Positions 17,226 through 24,781 of a DNA stretch of 64,000 bases are shown in pieces. Where the stretch lies: NCBI GenBank assembly GCA_018433775.1, contig JAHDQN010000025.1, forward strand, positions 1 through 64,000, read 5' to 3'. The notes beneath the pieces were generated by a model that worked only from the letters and a program-made list of their open reading frames with translations, did not search any database and was not told where the DNA came from. Position 1 is the first letter of the stretch, and each line of letters opens with the position of its first letter. The DNA comes from Deltaproteobacteria bacterium. Lineage in GTDB: Bacteria > Desulfobacterota > Desulfomonilia > UBA1062. The position numbers and the translations under genes are program-made.

Positions 17226-17969
17226 ATGCCAAGTAAAATTTTCAATGATGAAATAGAGAAGTATTTGCCAATAGTTAAAGTCTATGCGAACACCCTGCAA
17301 TTACGCTGCAGGGGATTGTCCTGTGAAAGGGGAGATCTCATTTCATGGGGTATGGTTGGGCTTTTGTCCGCTCTCAGGGAATTCGATCCGGACAATGCCA
17401 AAGGCGCATCACTCCGGACATACGTTTCAAGGCGGGTTTCATGGTCGATGATGGACGGGGTAAATCAGTGGCGCCGATCATCGGCTGAACCTGGGTCCGG
17501 AACTGGCTTTATCGAGGATGAAAGTATTCCCGAACCTGCCGAGGAGCCTGGACAGGAGAGAGAGTTCCTGAGGTCGAGAATTGCCGAGGCTGTGGAGACC
17601 TTGCCGGGTGATTTGAGAGAGCTCGTGAATCTACATTTTTATGAAGGGCATACGATATCCGAGATCGCACGCAGCCGCGGGCTTTCTCACCAGAGGATTG
17701 CTGATCGCGTTCAATCCGCGATTTTCGAGCTGCAGACTGAGCTATTATGCAAGGAGGAGCATATGATGTGTGGAAAAGATGTCCATGCTGTTCGGTCCGA
17801 GGTAGGAACAACTACAGCGAGACCGCCGATTTGCCCGGGGTGCGGTCAGGAGATCGGCCGAGGAGAGCCTTGTATACTGGTGGGTGGACTCGGGTACACA
17901 CCGAAGAAATACCACGCTGCCTGTCTGCGTAAAGTTGCCGCTGCCTTGCAGGAGTTTACTACTGAATGA
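17226..17969 (+). CDS. Sigma-70-like factor with C-terminal zinc finger
   Basis: The 247-aa protein has region 2 (about residues 25-80: RGDLISWGMVGLLSALREFD ... LRTYVSRRVSWSMMDGVNQW) and region 4 (about 130-175: LPGDLRELVNLHFYEG ... ISEIARSRGLSHQRI), like FliA/WhiG-type or minimal sigma factors. Region 3 is reduced or absent. A zinc-finger-like tail follows with CPGCGQ (about 203-208) and HAACL near residue 232. It would direct host RNA polymerase to special promoters, perhaps of the element. ATG 17226 follows GCAGGAGC. Sigma plus zinc finger in one chain is uncommon. Specific target promoters were not found by eye. Confidence 0.75.
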   Translation: MPSKIFNDEIEKYLPIVKVYANTLQLRCRGLSCERGDLISWGMVGLLSALREFDPDNAKGASLRTYVSRRVSWSMMDGVNQWRRSSAEPGSGTGFIEDESIPEPAEEPGQEREFLRSRIAEAVETLPGDLRELVNLHFYEGHTISEIARSRGLSHQRIADRVQSAIFELQTELLCKEEHMMCGKDVHAVRSEVGTTTARPPICPGCGQEIGRGEPCILVGGLGYTPKKYHAACLRKVAAALQEFTTE

Positions 17970-17980
17970 CGCCTAGCCAA

Positions 17981-18526
17981 CTAACAACTATGCTTTTCGT
18001 ATTCCTGCAGCATCTTGTAAGCGTCTGATGCAGCTGAACGCGCCAGATCGATTGTTACATGGCGTTTTAGTTCATTGATACGCGAAGCGCACTCTTCAAT
18101 GTCAAAGATGTTATCTTTCTTGCACACGTATAAGGCGGTTGAGATGCGCTCTAGCTCGGTGACCCCTTTTGCTCCAAGATTTGTTGCAATGAAATCAATA
18201 TTGGGATCGTACTGGCTGACATTCTCACGATATTTATCATATAATCTCTGTCCTGATTCAGAAATTGCCAGACTCGGACCATATGGAGACGGATTTATCT
18301 CAATAGAAAGAAAGCCGTCTGCCCGCATTTCCGTCAGCTCATCTCGTAAGTCATACGAAAAAGCCCCGTGCTTATATAAAATGAAATCATAATCGATGGG
18401 GGTATTGGTGATCGTCTTAAGGGAATACATGGCCTTTTGGATATGAGTTTCCCCGCACCAACTCTTATTATCCTTCAAGGACTTGATCATGCCTAGCAAG
18501 ATGGTTCTCTGGTTATTACGCTCCAT
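17981..18526 (-). CDS. YwgA-like protein partnered with HD hydrolase
   Basis: The 181-aa protein contains a segment typical of YwgA-like/SocA-like small helical proteins (WCGETHIQKAMYSLKTI, then YDFILYKHGAFSYDLRDELT). In Bacillus subtilis ywgA lies next to the HD-domain gene ywfO, and the same pairing occurs here with only 14 bp to the upstream HD gene. It may regulate or sense for the hydrolase. It is on the minus strand, opposite to the rest of element A's left half, which marks this pair as a separate cargo module. Family assignment is by resemblance and neighbourhood. Confidence 0.55.
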   Translation of the reverse strand: MERNNQRTILLGMIKSLKDNKSWCGETHIQKAMYSLKTITNTPIDYDFILYKHGAFSYDLRDELTEMRADGFLSIEINPSPYGPSLAISESGQRLYDKYRENVSQYDPNIDFIATNLGAKGVTELERISTALYVCKKDNIFDIEECASRINELKRHVTIDLARSAASDAYKMLQEYEKHSC

Positions 18527-18540
18527 CTATCCCTCCCCCT

Positions 18541-19866
18541 TCAAGACATAATAATATCATCTTTATTGTTCGAAAGCCATAGAGATGCTTCTTTCTCCAG
18601 TTCCCTCTTTATAAATACGTACTCAGTTTTAACCACCGGAATCTCATTCAATGTCTTAGATAATGAACTGGCGGATTCTATACTTCCGTCCTTCAGCTGA
18701 ACAGGGAAATCGATAGATTCCCCTTTTTGAAAGGGACTGTCGAATCTAATGTTTTCTGCGCCATATTTGTCTTCCAATGCTTGCTTGATCAAGAGAGCTG
18801 CCTGTTCGTTTTTCTGAAAGTCGGTCGGCTTACGTTCATATAACCTTTTAAAATGCTGCCTCTTAATGATTCTCCCGGCAAGCTCTGATGTTGAAAGGCT
18901 GTTGTCAGAACAAGCCCTTCGGAGTTCGACAAGGATTTCGTTGTCGGTAAACGAAAGATGGCCTTCTACATCTGTCGGGAATTTGCCCCCCTGGAGCATT
19001 GCACAGAGGAAGTCCTTGAGATGGATATCATATATTCTTCTCACAGGATGGAAGTATACCTGTGAAAACATGAAGTATCGTGCTAAGAGAAGGGCTTCGG
19101 CCGATTGAAGTCCTCCAGCTTCCACGCCTAGAGTTGGCTCTCTCGACTGTTCGCCTTTGCTGTCCAAAGGCGGAGCTTGCAGTATTCGTAATGTATCTAT
19201 CAATCGGTAATGATCAAACCTTCCATATGCCACTCCTATATGATGTGAATCACGAAGGAGATAATCCATTCTGTCCACTCCAAAAGCACCACTTGTAATG
19301 ATCTCAGAGAGGATTGTACTCCAGTCATCAAATTCAAGCTCAGGAGCCTCCTTTGGCCCAACCGCAAGCTTTGCGATATCGGCAGCCCTAAGAGGAGGAG
19401 TCATATTGCTCCAGATCTCCTGCATCTCATCGCTCAAGATATGATGTTTTGTTATCTTTTCATGAGTCCATTCATCGGGAAGGAGCTCTTTCTCGGCAGC
19501 GTGTGAAAAAGGCAAATGCCCGACATCATGAAATAACGCCGCCATTCTGAGCACCTTTTTCCAGTACGAGCGCTTTTCATCTGTATCTAATTGGGAAAAC
19601 AACTCTCGTATTTCTGGAGAAAGGTGATGGGGGTGAGTAACAACATCGAATACTCTCCCGGCCAACTCCATTACCCCGAGCGAATGCTCAAACCTCTTAT
19701 GTGATGCCCCTGGGTACACAAGAAAGGTGAGCGCTAACTGATGTATGCAACGTAAACGCTGAAACTGACGTGAACTTATAACGACCTTCTCGTCATTGTC
19801 CAGCCGAATAAAGGTATGGATCGGATCTCTTATTTCATGAAAAACCTTGCCCACTAATTTCTCCAC
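18541..19866 (-). CDS. HD-domain phosphohydrolase (SAMHD1/YwfO/dGTPase-like)
   Basis: The 441-aa protein has HD metal ligands: H61 in KRFEHSLGVMEL, H113-D114 in LFHDVGHLPFSH, and a downstream Asp in GVDRMDYLLRDSHH (about residues 195-210). This fits the dGTPase/SAMHD1 superfamily, which cleaves (d)NTPs. It has N-terminal RDPIH, common in these proteins. It starts 14 bp before the YwgA-like gene, forming a two-gene operon. On a mobile element such a nucleotide hydrolase may reduce dNTP pools against phage, but it could equally be metabolic. An AT-rich 260-bp region with no gene lies upstream. Confidence 0.85.
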   Translation of the reverse strand: MEKLVGKVFHEIRDPIHTFIRLDNDEKVVISSRQFQRLRCIHQLALTFLVYPGASHKRFEHSLGVMELAGRVFDVVTHPHHLSPEIRELFSQLDTDEKRSYWKKVLRMAALFHDVGHLPFSHAAEKELLPDEWTHEKITKHHILSDEMQEIWSNMTPPLRAADIAKLAVGPKEAPELEFDDWSTILSEIITSGAFGVDRMDYLLRDSHHIGVAYGRFDHYRLIDTLRILQAPPLDSKGEQSREPTLGVEAGGLQSAEALLLARYFMFSQVYFHPVRRIYDIHLKDFLCAMLQGGKFPTDVEGHLSFTDNEILVELRRACSDNSLSTSELAGRIIKRQHFKRLYERKPTDFQKNEQAALLIKQALEDKYGAENIRFDSPFQKGESIDFPVQLKDGSIESASSLSKTLNEIPVVKTEYVFIKRELEKEASLWLSNNKDDIIMS

Positions 19867-20127
19867 AATATCAAATAAGACAAATTATCAGTACCATTCA
19901 GGTCATGTATATATCATATGTGATCACTATTTATCAATCTTTGTTTATACTTACGTCTTAGAAACTTCTATTTGGTAGTTTGCTCAAAGACTCACAACAT
20001 TATGATATATTGCGCAATTATATAATATAATCAATTACATAAAAATTTTTTCTCTTGCACCCCTTTGCACGCTCGTATATTCTTAACGTTGAGAGTCCGG
20101 ACCTCCATCATTAAAAGGAGGTACTGT

Positions 20128-20538
20128 ATGAAGAAAGAATACAGGAAAGGTTCGCGGTTTATCGGGGGTTTCTGGTCTGGAGTCTTCCATGATGATTACG
20201 AGTCTCCTCCAGGTGTCCTGAACCTTCGCCAGGAGCTCTTTCAGGGGGAAGACGGTTGTTTCTATCTTCGACAGGTATGGCCCTATGATTTTCCGGAAGG
20301 CAGGGTTACGACTGAGCCGGTATCCATGGCGGAGCTTCCGTTTGTCCTCTCGATGTGCGATGATTTCGGGGAGAAAGCACGGGACCTTCAGATTAATGTA
20401 ATCCTCTCTCTTATAATGGACGGATACGACATTAGCAAGATCGCCGATATCCTGCACACGACGCAGGCCGCTATCAGGAGTAGGATGCCGTTACTGAAGG
20501 GGATCCTGGTGGGGGATATATCAGTTCTCAATATCTAA
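20128..20538 (+). CDS. Hypothetical protein of element A with possible C-terminal HTH
   Basis: The 136-aa protein starts after AAAAGGAGGTACTGT, a strong ribosome site. The C-terminal third (MDGYDISKIADILHTTQAAI, about residues 97-116) looks like a helix-turn-helix. The N-terminal half is Gly/aromatic-rich (RFIGGFWSGVFHDDYESPPG). No family is recognised. It is transcribed divergently from the HD gene and could regulate it. Confidence 0.6.
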   Translation: MKKEYRKGSRFIGGFWSGVFHDDYESPPGVLNLRQELFQGEDGCFYLRQVWPYDFPEGRVTTEPVSMAELPFVLSMCDDFGEKARDLQINVILSLIMDGYDISKIADILHTTQAAIRSRMPLLKGILVGDISVLNI

Positions 20539-20694
20539 ATCCCAGCAACAATACCTGGATTCTAGCCAATAGAAAGGAGCAGGGATAGTTTTCCTGTTCC
20601 TTTCTTATTGACAGACTATATGTCACAATAGTTAATAAAGATAGGCTATTTTAGCATCTTTGATTATGGAATTAATATCAAGAGGAGGCCAATT

Positions 20695-21153
20695 ATGATA
20701 ACGAAGGAATATTGTCGATTCTCAAGAGCGTTTATTATCCTTGCCATGATATCTATGACCATTAGCAGCTGCAGCGGCAGCAGTAGCGGGGGAGACGACG
20801 GTAGTACAGTTGCAGAAAGCAATGTTGAGTCTACTGAACCATTGGAAGCATGGATTGTTTCTGATGACTTGGAGCGATACACGATTTCTGGCAATTATTA
20901 TCCTCATATATCAGTAAACGAAGGAACATGGATAAATCTTCAGGCAGAAGCTTATGGGGGTAAACCCCCTTATACCTTTCACTGGAATATGGATGGTGTT
21001 TTGCCAGATCAGGATGTGGAAGATATTGGCGAGATAAAACTTGACGTTGCAGGGTCAAAGTATGGATCCCGTTTCCACATTGAATTGATAGTAACAGACA
21101 GCGATGGCGAAGAAGTTGTCGATTCTTTCACGCTTGTAATCTACGATAGTTGA
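20695..21153 (+). CDS. Lipoprotein with PKD-like beta-sandwich domain
   Basis: The 152-aa protein has a lipobox (MTISSC, Cys about residue 26) after a hydrophobic signal sequence, a Ser/Gly linker, and a PKD/Ig-like domain (LQAEAYGGKPPYTFHWNMDG, about residues 83-102; IELIVTDSDGEEVVDSFTLV near the end). It should be anchored to a membrane facing the periplasm or surface. Ribosome site AGAGGAGG. Its role on the element is unknown; it is probably cargo. Confidence 0.7.
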   Translation: MITKEYCRFSRAFIILAMISMTISSCSGSSSGGDDGSTVAESNVESTEPLEAWIVSDDLERYTISGNYYPHISVNEGTWINLQAEAYGGKPPYTFHWNMDGVLPDQDVEDIGEIKLDVAGSKYGSRFHIELIVTDSDGEEVVDSFTLVIYDS

Positions 21154-21244
21154 TTAGTTCCAAATACATATAGCTAAATTAAGCACAACCCGGGTCAAGC
21201 ATTGAGCTCGGCCCGGGGATCCCTGATCATGGATGCGTCATGAA

Positions 21245-22501
21245 TCAACGATTAGCAGCTTTCGTTGTCTCCTTCTTGGAGATTTCTTCGCTTCTCGCCT
21301 TCACCATGGCGTCGAATTTTTTGATAGCATCTTGCATAGAACTATCTCCAAGGTGGGAGTACCTTTCTGTAAGGCTGATAGTGCTGTGACCTAGAAGAGT
21401 CTTTATAGTGTAAAGGTCAACGCCTGATTCTGCAAGGCGAGAGGCAAAGGTATGACGACATGTATGAAAGCAGACACGTTGCCTTTGGTCGCCTATGCCC
21501 TCATTCAGATTGAGTTCATCGATGGTTTTTCTGAAAAGCCAAGGGATCTCTGATAGCTTCTCACCATCAAGGTTAAACACATAATCACCTGGAGCATCTG
21601 TGATTGGCTTCATCATCTCAAACATGGCCTTAACATCATCGGTCATGAATGCGGCACGGCTCTTGTCCCCTTTGGCGTCCATGATGAGGATCCGGCCATT
21701 ATGCAAATCCACATGGCTCCATCTCAGATTGAGAATTTCCCCGGCTCTCATGCCTGTACGTAAGGACAAGAGGGTGATATCATGCACCAGGCGAGATTTT
21801 TTCAACAGGGCCTTGAGGAGATTATCTTCCTCATTGAGGTTTAGAAATCGCTGCCGCTTGTTATCAAATTTGGGGACCTTCACCTTCTTCGTGGGGGAAT
21901 CATCAATCACAAGACCGTCTCTCCTGGCCATGTTCCATACTTGTCTGAAGGTTGCAAAGACGTATTGAACTGTACGGGGGGATTTCCCCTTGTCGAGGAG
22001 CTTCTTTTTAATCCTCTCGAGATCAAATGGCTTTATTGCTTTCAGAAGCTTTTCTCCAATGACAGGTTTCAGCCACAGCCTAAAATGAAGCTCTTCCATG
22101 ATGTACGTTTTCCGCTTCTTGTGCCTTTTTGAAATCGGGTAGAAAGTCTTTTCAAAGTAGTGGCCGAAAGTGACATTTTCTTTCTGCTGTCGAATCTTCT
22201 CCTGTTTCTCTGCTTCTTTCCTGGCTTTCTCCTTCTCGCGCTTCTCCTTTAATCTGGTTGGTCCCTCTCCGGTAGTGTGGGCTTTCCTGAGCTCAGCAAG
22301 AGTGAGTGCTGCTTTTTCTGCAGTCCATTTGTCTGATTCCCAGCCAAGGCCTTCTTCTCTCCGTTCTCTCTTGCCGGTTTCCTTATCAGTGGTTTGGTAA
22401 CGAATAGCATAATATCGATCCTTCCTCTTTCCGTTCTTGCGAGTATCGCTTTCGTAGTATCTGACGCCTTTGAATTCTGTGCTTATCCATTTGACCGGCA
22501 T
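21245..22501 (-). CDS. Tyrosine recombinase (integrase) of element A
   Basis: The 418-aa integrase has an arm-binding and SAM-like core-binding N-terminal half (Lys/Glu-rich about residues 75-115) and the catalytic domain: R in LRTGMRAGEILNL (about 255-267), HTCRHTFASRLAESG (about 345), LGHSTISLTERYSHLG with the nucleophilic tyrosine (about 375-387). It catalyses recombination between attP and the tRNA-Leu 3' end. Its start is about 185 bp from the att copy at 22687-22747. ATG 22501 is in frame; GGGGG precedes it at usable distance. It is closely similar to the decayed integrase at 30680-31000. Confidence 0.92.
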   Translation of the reverse strand: MPVKWISTEFKGVRYYESDTRKNGKRKDRYYAIRYQTTDKETGKRERREEGLGWESDKWTAEKAALTLAELRKAHTTGEGPTRLKEKREKEKARKEAEKQEKIRQQKENVTFGHYFEKTFYPISKRHKKRKTYIMEELHFRLWLKPVIGEKLLKAIKPFDLERIKKKLLDKGKSPRTVQYVFATFRQVWNMARRDGLVIDDSPTKKVKVPKFDNKRQRFLNLNEEDNLLKALLKKSRLVHDITLLSLRTGMRAGEILNLRWSHVDLHNGRILIMDAKGDKSRAAFMTDDVKAMFEMMKPITDAPGDYVFNLDGEKLSEIPWLFRKTIDELNLNEGIGDQRQRVCFHTCRHTFASRLAESGVDLYTIKTLLGHSTISLTERYSHLGDSSMQDAIKKFDAMVKARSEEISKKETTKAANR

Positions 22502-22551
22502 TGATTTAACCCCCTTATTTTATTATTCCCATTAACGAATCCGATGAGAGC

Positions 22552-22573
22552 CTCTCCCCACTCTCTCCCCACA
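22552..22573 (+). repeat. Right terminal direct repeat of element A (likely arm site)
   Basis: CTCTCCCCACTCTCTCCCCACA matches 11633-11654 with one substitution, same orientation. It lies between the integrase start and the boundary att, where integrase arm sites are usually found. Confidence 0.55.
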
Positions 22574-22686
22574 AATATCATGAAAGTAAGGTATTTGTTA
22601 TGATAGAATATGACACTACTATACTATAAAGCAAGCATTAAACAAGCCTTTTGTGATAGATCATGAAAAGAAGTGATCGTGAATAA

Positions 22687-22747
22687 TCGGACTCAAAATC
22701 CGATGAACGCAAGTTCGTGGGGGTTCAAGTCCCTTCTCCGGCACCAT
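22687..22747 (+). repeat. Middle att copy: junction of elements A and B
   Basis: This copies the tRNA-Leu 3' end (TCGGACTCAAAATCCGATGA... to CCAT), matching 11504-11564 except for two bases in the variable arm (GAAC/GTTC in place of GAGC/GCTC). The two changes keep the stem paired. It separates two integrase genes, each belonging to its own element. Confidence 0.9.
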
Positions 22748-22776
22748 GTTTTTATTAGGTTTTTTCCAGAAGAAGT

Positions 22777-23883
22777 TCATCTCTTAAACCCGTTGATCAC
22801 AGTAAGTGTGCCCAAATTGTGCCCATCGCCCGACCGGGAGAGAGTATCGTTGTTCTCCTGGTACATGCTGGAGACCTTCTCACAGGCAAGCCGGATATCA
22901 TCTTCACTGGTGATATTATACCGGTCAAATACGCTCCGCGTCTTGTGACCCGATATTCTCATGGCTACCACCTCAGACACCCCTGAACGAACCATGTTTC
23001 TCACCGCTGTTCTTCTCAAGTCGTGGAATAGACGACCCTCAAGCTTGGTCTGCTTGAGTGCTCTCTCCCACACTGAGCGGAGACTTTTACTTAGAGGCTC
23101 ACTCATCTCGTGATTGTAGAAAACGTATGGACATTCAGGGTCTTTTGCATCACGGATCTTCTTCTGTGCAAGGATAGTATCGAATAGTTCACCGTACATA
23201 TAAACCACCCTGCCTTCACCGTTTTTTGTCGATCCCGGTTCCTGGACTATTCGATGAGCCCAGATATCCACCTGAGGCCATTGGAGGTCCAGGAGTTCCC
23301 CTCGCCTCATGCCCGTGTGATAGGCTGCAATCAGCAACGGCCTGGCGTAAGAGGGCAGGGCATCACGGAGCTTCACGTATTCGTCAAACTCAAAGAAGCC
23401 TGTTCTCGCATTGCTTTCTTTCAGCTTGGGGATATGCGGCACCATCATCACCTTTGGCGGTGTATGTCTTGAGCCAATAATGAAAGCCCTATGAAGTGCG
23501 CTCAGTTCGCGATTGATAGTGCCATTCTTCGCTCCTGCTTCCCTGCGGGTCAGAATGTATTGCTGAACACTGTTTGTTGTGACCCGGCAAGCCCTGGCAT
23601 CTCCGAAGAATTCCTTGAGATGATTAACGCTCGATTCTAGCCGCACCAGAGATTTCCTCTCCATAAGGCGATATTCGGAGATTGTATCCTCCAAGAGTTC
23701 GTTCAGCGTTGTGCGTTCTACTTGAAGCCCTTGGAAGGTTCCTTGCGCAATGGAGCCTTCCCTGAGCTTCAGGAGCTTTTCAGCCACAGTCTTTTTCTCC
23801 GAATGTGATGATTCCCGATATGGTTTCCCATCGCGATAGTATTTGATCCACCAGACATTGCCTCGCTGAAAAACGCTTCCCAT
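22777..23883 (-). CDS. Tyrosine recombinase (integrase) of element B
   Basis: The 368-aa integrase has an N-terminal arm-binding domain (WWIKYYRDGKPYRESSHSEK, about residues 11-30), a core-binding domain and the catalytic motifs HTGMRRGELLDLQW, FHDLRRTAVRNMVRSG and ISGHKTRSVFDRYN, including the nucleophilic tyrosine. The HxxR motif is HDLRRT, as in many island integrases. It lies 30 bp from the middle att with its 3' end toward it. Ribosome site details are weak but the start is fixed by family resemblance (MGSVFQRGNVWWIKYYRDG). It is unlike element A's integrase although both use the same tRNA site. Confidence 0.92.
   Translation of the reverse strand: MGSVFQRGNVWWIKYYRDGKPYRESSHSEKKTVAEKLLKLREGSIAQGTFQGLQVERTTLNELLEDTISEYRLMERKSLVRLESSVNHLKEFFGDARACRVTTNSVQQYILTRREAGAKNGTINRELSALHRAFIIGSRHTPPKVMMVPHIPKLKESNARTGFFEFDEYVKLRDALPSYARPLLIAAYHTGMRRGELLDLQWPQVDIWAHRIVQEPGSTKNGEGRVVYMYGELFDTILAQKKIRDAKDPECPYVFYNHEMSEPLSKSLRSVWERALKQTKLEGRLFHDLRRTAVRNMVRSGVSEVVAMRISGHKTRSVFDRYNITSEDDIRLACEKVSSMYQENNDTLSRSGDGHNLGTLTVINGFKR
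22806..22825 (+). repeat. Left terminal direct repeat of element B
   Basis: GTGTGCCCAAATTGTGCCCA lies within the 3' end of the integrase gene and matches 40116-40135 at 18 of 20 positions in the same orientation. It may be an arm-type binding site. Confidence 0.4.
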
Positions 23884-24035
23884 TTCAAACCACCTTAACC
23901 TTTCTTGCCGTGGGTACTGTCTTTGTGCACGCCTCCTTTCTCTCCATGGACTCGAAACAGAACAGGTGAATTTTTTTTGGCTTCCTGTTCTGGCTCTGTC
24001 CTAATTGTAATCTTATCTTCATGGTAATGTAAGCC

Positions 24036-24236
24036 TCAAAAAGGATAGGTTGTCTTGCTCTTTTCAATCCACTTGTCCATATCGTTCACATCAAGAAGCA
24101 CGCGCCGCCCATCACGGACACAGGGAATCTTGCCCGCCCAGACCATTTCACGGATTGCCCAGGGAGTCCGTCCGAGGTAGATTGCGGACTCCTTTATGGA
24201 ATACAATCTCTTTAATGGTCTTGGCTTTTCCCTCAT
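24036..24236 (-). CDS. Excisionase-like HTH protein of element B
   Basis: This 66-aa protein has the MerR-like/HTH_17 excisionase pattern LYSIKESAIYLGRTPWAIRE followed by GKIPCVRDGRRVLLDVNDMD and a terminal helix. Such proteins bind near att sites and direct the integrase toward excision. It lies about 150 bp upstream of the integrase in the same direction. Size and motif fit the family. Confidence 0.8.
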   Translation of the reverse strand: MREKPRPLKRLYSIKESAIYLGRTPWAIREMVWAGKIPCVRDGRRVLLDVNDMDKWIEKSKTTYPF

Positions 24237-24382
24237 GTAGGCTACCCTATTGCGCGCTCACACGTTCCTGTTACCAAACAGCGTATGTAATTGATTCAGG
24301 ATTGACCGCACTTCATCTCCCCATTGACTACCAGGGCCTTCCTCAATCTCCAGGGCAAGGTTCTGATACGATGCCGCCGGGG

Positions 24383-24781
24383 TCATTTCCTCACCCGCCC
24401 ATCAAATGATCTCTTTATTTCGTGGACCTGAAACAGATTGTCCTTGCCCGGTCGTGCCCGATGAAGCTCCAGCAGTTCATTTGGCAGGTAGACCACGAGT
24501 CCTGTATCACTGACCATTTGTTTCGCCCTCTCGTCTGAACACAGGAAGATGTCTTCTCCCAGGACTCTTGAGAATACCTTCACTGCCAGTGCTGCACCGG
24601 CAAACTCATCGAGTGTCATGTTTTCAACCCCTGTCCTGATCTCTGAGATTATCTCCGGCTTGTGTGCCTTGACGATCTCTACAATGTCAGGAGTGACAAG
24701 CTCGGCAGGAGACAGCACCACTCTTTCACCGGATACCTCAACCCTGAGCCCTCTTTCCCTGAGCAACTTAGAATATGACAT
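24383..24781 (-). CDS. TubC N-terminal docking-like protein
   Basis: The 132-aa protein begins MSYSKLLRERGLRVEVSGER, then PDIVEIVKAHKPEIISEI. This is the TubC_N-like fold known as a docking domain in NRPS systems and also found next to primases in mobile elements. The rest (about residues 50-132) is an unassigned domain with several conserved-looking hydrophobic stretches. ATG 24781 follows GGAGGGCCACC. The start overlaps the end of the primase/helicase gene by 14 bp, so it belongs to the same operon. It may bind the primase. Confidence 0.65.
   Translation of the reverse strand: MSYSKLLRERGLRVEVSGERVVLSPAELVTPDIVEIVKAHKPEIISEIRTGVENMTLDEFAGAALAVKVFSRVLGEDIFLCSDERAKQMVSDTGLVVYLPNELLELHRARPGKDNLFQVHEIKRSFDGRVRK

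Larger units (their letters stand above)
11566..22747. mobile_element. Integrative element A (about 11.2 kb)
   Basis: The element is bounded by tRNA-Leu 3'-end repeats. It carries a tyrosine integrase next to the right boundary, an AlpA-like DNA-binding protein and a prim-pol/ATPase for replication, a serine recombinase, a sigma-like protein, and a YwgA/HD-hydrolase-like pair. There are no capsid, tail or conjugation genes, so it resembles a satellite-like or mobilisable integrative element. A direct repeat (11633-11654 and 22552-22573) lies just inside both ends. Its sequence is more AT-rich than the core on either side. Confidence 0.85.

Noticed and set aside
23885..24067. 60-aa frame between excisionase and integrase of element B
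   Set aside because: Overlaps the excisionase, starts at a non-ATG codon and has no suitable ribosome site; a 45-aa form from 24022 is possible but unsupported.
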